Assembly (NCBI GenBank): GCA_905236545.1
Contig: CAJOQO010000247.1
Coordinates: forward strand, 1-6,213
Length of the DNA: 6,213 bases
Direction: 5' to 3'
DNA from: an uncultured Lachnospiraceae bacterium
GTDB taxonomy: Bacteria > Bacillota > Clostridia > Lachnospirales > Lachnospiraceae
Below the pieces are notes generated by a model. The model made no database searches. It was given only the letters and a program-made list of their open reading frames with translations, and was not told where the DNA came from. A program made the translations under genes and the position numbers. Positions 1-6,119 of this stretch are shown in pieces (positions within the stretch are counted from its first letter, which is position 1; each line of letters starts with the position of its first letter).

Positions 1-1
1 G

Positions 2-232
2 ACACAGGAGTACTATGCGCTTACCGGACTGTCCCGGCTTGCGGCGGCCTGCAGCCTTGAATGGGGCGGAACCTGGACAAGCTTCCTGGATATCCCGCAC
101 TTTCAGGATACCGTTTACAACATTCCTCCGAAGGAATATCATTACGACAACAATATGAATTTTCATTTCATAGATCGCTTTTATAACGGCGCATGCGGCC
201 GGGAAGGCTGCGGACAGTCCCGGAGCAAGTGA
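2..232 (+). CDS. C-terminal part of an M15C-type cell-wall peptidase (5' end outside window)
   Basis: The reading frame is open from base 2 to a TGA at 230-232 and gives the last 76 residues of a protein. Visible residues 19-35 contain LEWGGTW followed by DIPHFQ. This is the closing motif of the M15C/CwlK-like group of zinc peptidases (L-alanyl-D-glutamate endopeptidases of cell-wall recycling, sporulation or phage lysis). In that family the D-x-x-H pair supplies the catalytic acid and the last zinc ligand; here these are Asp30 and His33 of the visible part (bases 89-91 and 98-100). The earlier zinc-binding His and Asp lie outside the window, so activity cannot be judged. The chain runs 41 residues past PHFQ, with a basic, Cys-containing end (GACGREGCGQ); many short M15C enzymes stop soon after this motif, so the tail is unusual. 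It could be a host peptidase or a prophage endolysin; nothing phage-like is visible nearby. Family call is fairly firm, exact substrate is inference. Confidence 0.75.
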   Translation, partial: TQEYYALTGLSRLAAACSLEWGGTWTSFLDIPHFQDTVYNIPPKEYHYDNNMNFHFIDRFYNGACGREGCGQSRSK

Positions 233-262
233 TCCATCACTGCCGGGAGGGCTGCGGTCAGT
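198..262. repeat. Imperfect 21-base direct repeat across the end of the peptidase gene
   Basis: Bases 198-218 and 242-262 match at 19 of 21 positions (GCCGGGA-R-GGCTGCGG-W-CAGT), with starts 44 bases apart. The first copy is coding and specifies part of the Cys-containing C-terminal tail of the peptidase; the second lies past its stop codon. It looks like the trace of a local duplication. No function is assigned. Confidence 0.6.
228..241. promoter_or_regulatory. Small perfect dyad over the peptidase stop codon
   Basis: AGTGAT-CC-ATCACT is an inverted repeat with 6-base arms and a 2-base centre, and it contains the TGA stop at 230-232. The centre is too short for the full arms to pair as an RNA hairpin, and no T-run follows, so it is not a convincing terminator. 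A protein-binding site is possible, but a chance dyad of this size cannot be excluded. Confidence 0.25.
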
Positions 263-290
263 ACCATAACGATCCTGTGACATTCCGGAT

Positions 291-295
291 GAGGG
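291..295 (+). promoter_or_regulatory. Ribosome binding site of the hybrid kinase
   Basis: GAGGG lies 7 bases upstream of the ATG at 303, which is normal Shine-Dalgarno spacing. It supports 303 as the start; the next in-frame ATG comes only after conserved PAS sequence has begun. No convincing promoter was seen in the 70 bases between the peptidase stop and this start, so the kinase may be read through from upstream or use a weak promoter. Confidence 0.7.
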
Positions 296-302
296 AACCA
301 TT

Positions 303-2759
303 ATGAACGGGATAAACGATGAAAAGGACAGACGGATAATCGAAGAACAGGCCTCAACGATCCGCCTGCTTACCGACCTGACAAAAGCGGGAAGCTGGGT
401 TATCAGCTTTTCGCCGGACGGCTCTCTGGCGTCTGTAAAATGGGGAAACGGCTTCCGCAGGCTGATGGGGTATACTGATCAGAATGACTTTCCGAATGAC
501 ATGGAATCATTCCTGAGGGGGATATACCCGGAAGACAGGGGCGTTCTGATCGATGATATGACCGCCAGCGTCTTTGATGAGAACATCCTGCGCATGATGG
601 ATTATGACTTCCGCTTTTGCAGAAAGGACGGATCGGTCCGGTGGTTCCGCAGCAAAGGACTGCTGTCCCGGGATTCTGAAGGCAGGCCGATGCAGTACAG
701 AGGCGTGACGATCGACATCACCCAGGAGAAGGAGCATGATGCCCTGTATGCTGAACTGCAAAATGAAGCTGCGTCTCTCGACACCATCCATGAGATGCTC
801 GGATCGGGCAAATGGACGATGAGCTTTGATGAAGCAGGCGTGATGGTCCGGGTCAGCTGGAGCGATGAATTTCGAAGAATGCTCGGATACCATGGAACGG
901 ATGACTTTCCGGACGTATTGGAATCCTGGTCAGACCTGCTGCATCCTGATGACAGGGAACGCATCCTGAAGGAGTATAATGAAACCATCTCCGACTATAC
1001 AGGTAAGAAGACCTATGACGTAGAGTACCGTCTTCTGACGAAAAACAGGGGGTACCGCTGGTACCGGGCTGTCGGCAAACCCACACGTCGTCCTGACGGT
1101 TCGCCGATCACTTATATCGGTGTGTTCATCGATATCACCGAACAGAAGGAAATGATGCGGGAACTGGCACAGCAGCGGGAATCGCTGAGTATCGCGCTGG
1201 AAGAGGCCAATCAGGCCAACAAGGCTAAGACGGCTTTTCTGTCTAATATGAGCCATGAGATCCGCACTCCGATGAATGCGATCATCGGGCTGGACCGGAT
1301 CGTGCTGAATGATCCCGGCATCTCTGCAACGACACGGGAGCACCTTGAGAAGATCGGACTGTCTGCACAGCATCTGCTCAGTATCATCAACGACATTCTT
1401 GACATGAGCCGCATCGAATCCGGCCGTATTACCGTTAAGAATGAAGAGTTTTCTTTCGCAAAGACACTGGCCCAGGTCAATACGATTATCAGCGGGCAGT
1501 GCAGGGATAAAGGGATTGCGTATGAATGTCGTGTGAAAGGCGCGGTCGACGATTATTATATCGGCGACGATATGAAGCTGCGGCAGGTTATGATCAATAT
1601 CCTCGGGAACGCTGTCAAGTTTACGCCGTCAGGCGGCAGTGTCAGGTTTATCGTGGAAGCCGTTGCCCGGTTCAATGGAAGAACCACGCTGCGTTTTATC
1701 ATCAGCGATACAGGCATTGGGATGAGCCAGGATTATCTCCCCAGGCTGTTCGACGCATTCAGTCAGGAGGATTCCTCCAGCACAAGCCGTTTTGGAAGCA
1801 CCGGTTTGGGGATGGCCATAACCAGGAGCTTCATTGAGCTGATGAACGGAACGATCTCCGTAGAGAGTGAAAAGCAAAAGGGAACGACATTTACTGTCAC
1901 GGTCACGCTGATCGACTGCGATCACAAAAACATCGGGGAAGAGGAGAATGTTCTGCATCCCCATGAACTGTGCGTATTGGTGATAGATGATGACCCGATC
2001 GCCTGTGAACATGCCCAGCTTGTTCTGGGGCAGGTGGGCGTGAACTGTGAGAAGGCGCTTTCCGGAGCGGAAGGCCTGCAGATGGTGAAGGTCCGCCATG
2101 CCAGGCGGGAGCCCTATAACCTGATTCTGGTGGACTGGCGCATGCCTGACATGGATGGCATAGAAACGACAAGGCAGATCCGGGCTGCAGTGGGCGCCGA
2201 AACACCGGTGATCATACTGACTTCCTATAATTGGGACGAAATAGCGGATGAGGCGAAGCTGGCAGGGGTGGACACATTTGCCGCAAAGCCGCTTTTCGCC
2301 GGGACGGTGCTTGATGAGTTCAGGGAGGCTTTCAAGAAGAAGAACGCGAAGCTTGTCCGGGAAACGGCGGATCTCAGATGCCGCAGAATATTGCTGGCGG
2401 AAGACGTCAAAGTAAACGCCGAGATCATGATTATGGTTCTGTCCATGCGTGAGATCCAGACAGATCACGCGGAAAACGGGCGCATCGCCGTTGAAAAGTT
2501 TTTGGAGCATGAGGAAGGCTATTATGATGCGGTTCTGATGGATATGCGGATGCCCGAAATGGACGGACTGGAGGCGACCAGGAGAATCAGGGCGGCGGAC
2601 AGAGCGGATGCAAAAAGCATTCCCATCATAGCGTTAACGGCAAATGCATTTGATGAGGATGTCCAGCGGAGTATGCAGGCAGGCCTGAATGCGCACCTGA
2701 GCAAGCCGGTGGAACCGGATGTGTTATTTGAGACGCTGGAAGGGCTTTTGCGCCATTAG
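303..2759 (+). CDS. Soluble hybrid sensor histidine kinase, PAS-PAS-HisKA-HATPase-REC-REC
   Basis: This 818-residue protein is a complete hybrid kinase. Two PAS_3-like sensor domains come first (about 28-142 and 167-283), each ending in a DIT-x-EKE or DITEQKE signature. A coiled linker (about 284-308) leads to the HisKA H-box with phospho-acceptor His318 (SHEIRTPMNAIIG). The ATPase domain has the N-box around Asn432/Asn436, G1 DTGIGM (469-474), the F-box near 483-486 and G2 GSTGLGM (498-504). Receiver 1 has acidic residues 562-564, phospho-acceptor Asp611, Thr640 and Lys662; receiver 2 has Glu700/Asp701, Asp747, Thr779 and Lys801, so both look able to take phosphate. There is no signal peptide, membrane segment, HPt domain or DNA-binding output, so it acts in the cytoplasm on an unknown ligand and an unlinked partner. 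It lies 23 bases before the nucleotidase gene, probably in one operon. Class is certain; signal and target are unknown. Confidence 0.95.
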   Translation: MNGINDEKDRRIIEEQASTIRLLTDLTKAGSWVISFSPDGSLASVKWGNGFRRLMGYTDQNDFPNDMESFLRGIYPEDRGVLIDDMTASVFDENILRMMDYDFRFCRKDGSVRWFRSKGLLSRDSEGRPMQYRGVTIDITQEKEHDALYAELQNEAASLDTIHEMLGSGKWTMSFDEAGVMVRVSWSDEFRRMLGYHGTDDFPDVLESWSDLLHPDDRERILKEYNETISDYTGKKTYDVEYRLLTKNRGYRWYRAVGKPTRRPDGSPITYIGVFIDITEQKEMMRELAQQRESLSIALEEANQANKAKTAFLSNMSHEIRTPMNAIIGLDRIVLNDPGISATTREHLEKIGLSAQHLLSIINDILDMSRIESGRITVKNEEFSFAKTLAQVNTIISGQCRDKGIAYECRVKGAVDDYYIGDDMKLRQVMINILGNAVKFTPSGGSVRFIVEAVARFNGRTTLRFIISDTGIGMSQDYLPRLFDAFSQEDSSSTSRFGSTGLGMAITRSFIELMNGTISVESEKQKGTTFTVTVTLIDCDHKNIGEEENVLHPHELCVLVIDDDPIACEHAQLVLGQVGVNCEKALSGAEGLQMVKVRHARREPYNLILVDWRMPDMDGIETTRQIRAAVGAETPVIILTSYNWDEIADEAKLAGVDTFAAKPLFAGTVLDEFREAFKKKNAKLVRETADLRCRRILLAEDVKVNAEIMIMVLSMREIQTDHAENGRIAVEKFLEHEEGYYDAVLMDMRMPEMDGLEATRRIRAADRADAKSIPIIALTANAFDEDVQRSMQAGLNAHLSKPVEPDVLFETLEGLLRH

Positions 2760-2762
2760 AAC

Positions 2763-2773
2763 GGGAGAAGAGA
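2763..2773 (+). promoter_or_regulatory. Weak, purine-rich ribosome binding region of the nucleotidase
   Basis: The 23-base gap between the kinase stop (2757-2759) and the ATG at 2783 has no standard AGGAGG. GGGAG at 2763-2767 is 15 bases from the ATG, farther than usual, and is followed by a run of A and G up to 2774. Translation may partly depend on ribosomes leaving the kinase gene just upstream. The start at 2783 is kept because it alone gives a complete signal peptide; the next in-frame ATG (residue 27) would remove it. Confidence 0.45.
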
Positions 2774-2782
2774 ATCACTGAT

Positions 2783-4516
2783 ATGAATAAACTTCTGAGA
2801 TTGATACTTTGGGCTTTTTTGTGCTTCCCGGGCATCGCGTATGTTTGTGCATCTTCCGGAATGACCGTCCTGGCGGAGGGATCTGACAAAGCTGCGGATC
2901 AGGATGAGCCAGGATACCTGGCCGGCAGTCCGGAGGATGTAGCTGCTGTGATCCTGCATACAAATGACGCTCACGTGGCATTTGAGGATAACATAGGATA
3001 CGATGGACTTGCTCTGTATAAAGAGGAGCTTGAGGAGCAGTACGATCATGTGCTCCTGATCGATGCCGGTGACGCCATCCAGGGCGGTCCGATCGGCGCC
3101 ATTTCCAAAGGCGCGGAACTGATAAAGATGATGAACCGCCTCGGATATGACCTGGCTGTGCCGGGGAACCATGAGTTTGATTATGGATTGGAAGAATTGA
3201 ATGACCGTGCCGGGGAGCTGGACTGCGGATATACCTGTGCCAATTTCTGCGTGACAGGGGGAGAGACGGTGTTTCAGCCGTGGCGGATACTCGGGGTCGG
3301 GGATGTAAAAATCGGTTTTATCGGTGTAGTGGCACCGGATACATTTACAAAAACTTCGATCAAGGATATTCTGAATGAAGCCGGTGAACCGATGTACGAT
3401 TTCCTGGCGGACGAGACCGGGGAGCGGCTTGCCGAAGCACTTCAGAAGTACATCGACGAGGTGCGGGAAGCTGGGGCGGACGATGTGATTCTTGTCTCTC
3501 ATCTGGGCAATAACGGCTCGATCACAGCCCAGTTCAGGTGTGATGCAATAGCGGAAAAGCTGTCGGGGCTGGATATGATCATCGACGCGCATTCCCATGA
3601 AATCTATAACAGAACGGTGAAAGACCGGACGGGGAAAGAGATCCCGATCGCGCAGGCGGGAACGAGAATGCAGGCAATCGGACAGCTGACGGTCTATAAA
3701 GACGGCCATCTGGAAGAAAGACTGGTGGAAGAGGTTCCCGAGCCTGAGAACATCCGCCCGGAGAGGGTGACCCGGGGCGGGAAAGAGCGTTATGTGGATC
3801 CGGAAATGAAGGAATATATGGATGCGATCGTTGCTTCCTATGCAGATGTCATGGAACGGAAAATCGGGTCGCTTGCCTATGATCTGATCGTGAGGGAGGA
3901 AGACGGCTATGACATCAGCCGTGTTGAAGAGAACGGGCTTTGTGATCTTGTGGCGGATGCTTTCCGCTCGATCAGCGATACACAGACAGCCTTCCTGAAC
4001 GCCGGCTCCGTGCGCAATAATCTGGAAGCAGGCGATATCACATATAACAACATTCTGAATATCCTGCCGTATTCCAGCGATATGGTGATCGCAAAGGTTA
4101 CCGGACAGATGATTCTGGACGCTCTTGAGTTTGGCGTAGCCATCCTTCCGGATATTTCTGCGAGATTTCCGCAGGTTTCCGGGATTACTTTCCATGTTAA
4201 CAGCGGCATTCCCAGCAGCGTTAAGGTGGATGACAGGAATCAGTTTGTCTCGGTGGAAGGGAAGCGGCGCGTGTCTGATGTTAAGATAGGAGAAGAAGCG
4301 CTTGATCCGGAGAAAACGTATACACTTACCGCGAACAGCTTTCTGATGACCGGCGGCGATGGCTATACGATGTTTAAGGATGCTGAGATCCTCAGGACGA
4401 CCATGCTTCCTGATAATGAGGTTGTGATCAAATATATTGAGGAGAATCTGGGCGGAGTGATCCCGGATCTGTATAAGGATATATCGGGTACCCGAATCAT
4501 ATTTGACGCGGAGTAA
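2783..4516 (+). CDS. Secreted 5'-nucleotidase / UshA-like metallophosphatase
   Basis: The 577-residue product begins with a Sec signal peptide: Lys3, Arg6 and a hydrophobic stretch to about residue 24, with cleavage possible near 23 or 31. The N-terminal calcineurin-like metallophosphatase domain (about 54-310) has all the metal-site motifs: HTNDAH (Asp62, His64), DAGD (Asp97), GNHEFD (Asn129, His130), VSHLG (His240) and DAHSH (His270, His272). The C-terminal 5'-nucleotidase domain (about 355-545) has the substrate motifs NAGSVRNN (406-413) and GGDGYTMF (524-531). The family removes phosphate from extracellular nucleotides, releasing nucleosides and phosphate for uptake; some members also cleave UDP-sugars or cyclic nucleotides, so the exact substrate is open. 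No LPXTG motif, lipobox or C-terminal membrane segment is seen, so the enzyme is probably released or loosely held. It follows the kinase by 23 bases on the same strand. Small departures from the usual motifs: Val after His64 and Ala before His270, where Gly is common. Confidence 0.93.
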   Translation: MNKLLRLILWAFLCFPGIAYVCASSGMTVLAEGSDKAADQDEPGYLAGSPEDVAAVILHTNDAHVAFEDNIGYDGLALYKEELEEQYDHVLLIDAGDAIQGGPIGAISKGAELIKMMNRLGYDLAVPGNHEFDYGLEELNDRAGELDCGYTCANFCVTGGETVFQPWRILGVGDVKIGFIGVVAPDTFTKTSIKDILNEAGEPMYDFLADETGERLAEALQKYIDEVREAGADDVILVSHLGNNGSITAQFRCDAIAEKLSGLDMIIDAHSHEIYNRTVKDRTGKEIPIAQAGTRMQAIGQLTVYKDGHLEERLVEEVPEPENIRPERVTRGGKERYVDPEMKEYMDAIVASYADVMERKIGSLAYDLIVREEDGYDISRVEENGLCDLVADAFRSISDTQTAFLNAGSVRNNLEAGDITYNNILNILPYSSDMVIAKVTGQMILDALEFGVAILPDISARFPQVSGITFHVNSGIPSSVKVDDRNQFVSVEGKRRVSDVKIGEEALDPEKTYTLTANSFLMTGGDGYTMFKDAEILRTTMLPDNEVVIKYIEENLGGVIPDLYKDISGTRIIFDAE

Positions 4517-4539
4517 GGTTCTGCTCCAGAATCCCTTTT
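4517..4539 (+). terminator. Possible weak intrinsic terminator after the nucleotidase
   Basis: GGTTCTG (4517-4523) pairs with CAGAATCC (4527-4534), leaving one bulged T at 4532 and a 3-base CTC loop; CTTTTCATT follows. It starts at the first base after the TAA stop. The bulge, tight loop and short T-run make it a weak candidate, but the next gene has its own promoter, which fits a transcription unit ending here. Confidence 0.4.
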
Positions 4540-4593
4540 CATTCGCGGAAGTGAATAGTTATTGCGGAACAGCTCCTGATTGGTCTCTATGAC

Positions 4594-4622
4594 TTGCCGT
4601 TTTCCGCATGGTTTGTTATGGT
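4594..4622 (+). promoter_or_regulatory. Sigma-A-like promoter for the membrane protein gene
   Basis: TTGCCG (4594-4599) and TATGGT (4617-4622) are separated by exactly 17 bases. The -10 box is preceded by TG plus one base (4614-4616), an extended -10. The expected transcription start is near 4628-4630, giving a leader of about 44 bases before the ATG at 4673. This is the best promoter seen in the window and suggests that the membrane protein gene is transcribed apart from the kinase-nucleotidase pair. Confidence 0.6.
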
Positions 4623-4624
4623 AT

Positions 4625-4638
4625 AGGTAATGTTACCT
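4625..4638. promoter_or_regulatory. Perfect dyad at the predicted transcription start (operator candidate)
   Basis: AGGTAA-TG-TTACCT has perfect 6-base arms and a 2-base centre. It begins 3 bases after the -10 box and covers the predicted +1, a usual place for a repressor to block transcription. In RNA it could form only a 5-pair stem with a 4-base loop, without a following T-run. No regulator gene is visible in the window, so the binding protein is unknown. Confidence 0.45.
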
Positions 4639-4640
4639 GA

Positions 4641-4651
4641 GTTGCAGCAAC
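4641..4651. promoter_or_regulatory. Second dyad in the leader of the membrane protein gene
   Basis: GTTGC-A-GCAAC is a perfect 5-base-arm palindrome around a central A, 2 bases after the first dyad. It lies between the predicted transcription start and the ribosome binding site (GAGGA, 4661-4665). Being so close to the first dyad it may belong to the same control element; alone it would be weak evidence. Confidence 0.3.
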
Positions 4652-4672
4652 AATACATAAGAGGACTGAAAA

Positions 4673-5977
4673 ATGAATGATAATCTGAACCCGGCCTTCC
4701 AGACCGCAGCGTCCGGTCAGGCCAGAAGAAGCGCGAATCCTTCCTATTATCTGGACCGGAAGTCCGCGACGATCCTGATGCTCATCAAGCTGGCGGAAGG
4801 ACTGAGTAAACTGAGTCTCGTTATAATATCTGGCTTTTTGCTTCAGTCAGTGGTGACTGCCCTTAACCGGATCTTCCAGGAGGGCTCCACAGTCGCTGAT
4901 GGGAAAGCCATGCTCGCTCAGTTCCTGAAAACGCTTCAGTTTCCTGCGGAAACGATCCGGCAGATCGTCGATGCATTTCCATTAAACGTAACGTTTTCTT
5001 CCAAACCGGTTGTATATGTGTTTGTCATCTCCCTGCCGTTTGTCCTGATTGCTGTTCTGGAGGCAATCGCCGCCATACGGCTTCGTCTTGGCAAGGGCGG
5101 AACGCGTACGATTGAGATTCTCCAGATGTTTTATTTTGTCCTGCGTGCGATCGGTTTGTTTGTGTGTGCGCTGACTGCTATTGTTCTGAGCGTTTTTACG
5201 ATCCTCCGCGTGGGGGGTGGGTTGAGCATCATGCTCTCGACGGTTTATGTCAGCCTTGCAGTTTTCTTTATCCTGATCGGGCTTCCGGAGCTGCTCTATC
5301 ACCGGAATCTGGCAAGGATCATGGGCGATGTCCGCTATGAGATGGAGACAGGAAAGGAAGCGGTACGCAGACGTCTGTTCTTTAAAGAGAACCTGATCGT
5401 CCTGATCGTTCTGGAAGTGATTGGCACTGTTGTTTCGCTCCTCTCTTCCGGAAGTCCCCGTTTGGGCGGCGTCGGCACAGCGATGCTCATCGCGGCCATG
5501 GTCGGTCCTGCAGCGAAGCTTCTGAAATATATCTGCGTGATGTGCTGTCACCGGAACTATATGCATGAGGACAAGGCTACGCAGGAAGGAAAAGTATCTC
5601 ATATGCCTCAGATTATTCTGATCCTGCTTGTCGTGCTCTTTTTTGCCATTCCAAACGTTTTCCTCTGCATTCAGAGCAAAACCATATCTGATACGATTGT
5701 GAAAGGTGTGGAGGACTTCTTCAGTAATGCGCGGCAGACTGTTGATGAGGTAAGCACTACAGCGCAGGCGGAGATCGATGCGGTTAAGTCAGTCCTCAAC
5801 GGTGAGACTGAGGTTCGGGGAGCAGCTCCTGCTCCGCAGGATGGAACGAAAGAAGAGGCAAAGGAAGGAACTGCAGAAATACCAGCCCCCCCGCAGGAGG
5901 CAGGAAAGGAAGAGGCAGCGGAAGCTCCCGCGGCTCCTGCAGCTCCTGCAGCTCCTGCAGCCGCTGTGTCGGCCTGA
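4673..5977 (+). CDS. Unrecognised polytopic membrane protein with Ala/Pro/Glu-rich C-terminal tail
   Basis: I do not recognise a family for this 434-residue protein. About seven hydrophobic segments are visible, near residues 47-65, 112-135, 152-178, 184-207, 240-258, 267-291 and 312-333. Basic residues gather in the loops at 136-145, 210-239 and 292-309, while the loops at 179-183 and 259-266 are short and nearly uncharged; by the positive-inside rule the N-terminus is in the cytoplasm and the C-terminus outside. After the last segment comes a probable helix (about 340-376), then a low-complexity tail rich in Ala, Pro, Glu and Lys (384-434) ending in APA repeats and lacking a sorting signal. 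No catalytic motif, ATP-binding loop or transporter signature was found. The start is supported by GAGGA at 4661-4665, 7 bases before the ATG. The gene has its own promoter with dyads upstream and a terminator downstream, so it appears to be a single-gene unit. Composition looks like its neighbours. Confidence 0.85.
   Translation: MNDNLNPAFQTAASGQARRSANPSYYLDRKSATILMLIKLAEGLSKLSLVIISGFLLQSVVTALNRIFQEGSTVADGKAMLAQFLKTLQFPAETIRQIVDAFPLNVTFSSKPVVYVFVISLPFVLIAVLEAIAAIRLRLGKGGTRTIEILQMFYFVLRAIGLFVCALTAIVLSVFTILRVGGGLSIMLSTVYVSLAVFFILIGLPELLYHRNLARIMGDVRYEMETGKEAVRRRLFFKENLIVLIVLEVIGTVVSLLSSGSPRLGGVGTAMLIAAMVGPAAKLLKYICVMCCHRNYMHEDKATQEGKVSHMPQIILILLVVLFFAIPNVFLCIQSKTISDTIVKGVEDFFSNARQTVDEVSTTAQAEIDAVKSVLNGETEVRGAAPAPQDGTKEEAKEGTAEIPAPPQEAGKEEAAEAPAAPAAPAAPAAAVSA
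5933..5959 (+). repeat. Tandem 9-base repeat coding for Ala-Pro-Ala
   Basis: GCTCCTGCA occurs three times in a row without change, preceded by a variant copy GCTCCCGCG at 5924-5932. The unit is three codons long, so gain or loss of copies by slippage would lengthen or shorten the protein tail without shifting the frame. The identical codon choice suggests recent expansion. Confidence 0.85.
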
Positions 5978-6029
5978 AAGGCGATCCCGACCGGCCAGGG
6001 TACACGTTGAGCAAGGATCTGTTTCTTAC

Positions 6030-6067
6030 ATGCCGTCTGTCCGGAGAGATCCGCACAGGCGGCATTT
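6030..6067 (+). terminator. Strong hairpin terminator with GAGA tetraloop
   Basis: The arms 6030-6045 and 6050-6065 pair over 16 positions with one T-G wobble and a single C-C mismatch (6041/6054). They are closed by the loop GAGA (6046-6049), a stable GNRA tetraloop, and are followed by TTTCCTT. The T-run is short but the stem is long and GC-rich. It lies 52 bases after the stop of the membrane protein gene and probably ends its transcript. There is no A-run on the other side that would make it a good terminator for the opposite strand. Confidence 0.75.
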
Positions 6068-6119
6068 CCTTCAGAGTCTGTTTGTTACAGGCCACACCCC
6101 GACCACTTTACGACAGACG

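Noticed and set aside
233..302. Promoter or terminator between the peptidase and kinase genes
   Set aside because: No pair of -35 and -10 boxes with good spacing and no hairpin followed by a T-run was found in this gap. Only the dyad over the stop codon and the repeat copy are noted.
1629..2510. Open frame of 293 codons on the minus strand opposite the kinase
   Set aside because: It lies wholly inside the ATPase and receiver domains of the kinase, has no recognisable motif and is best explained as a by-product of codon use on the coding strand.
2800..2860. Lipoprotein signal at the nucleotidase N-terminus (Cys14 or Cys22)
   Set aside because: The residues before these Cys do not fit a lipobox (AFLC and AYVC lack the usual L-[AS]-[AG]-C form), so an ordinary signal peptide is preferred.
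2756..4195. Long open frame (479 codons) on the minus strand opposite the nucleotidase
   Set aside because: The + strand frame here carries all the metal and substrate motifs of a known enzyme family. The opposite frame has no recognisable domain and is rich in His, Arg, Ile and Cys, as expected from reading such codons backwards. No ribosome binding site was found for it.
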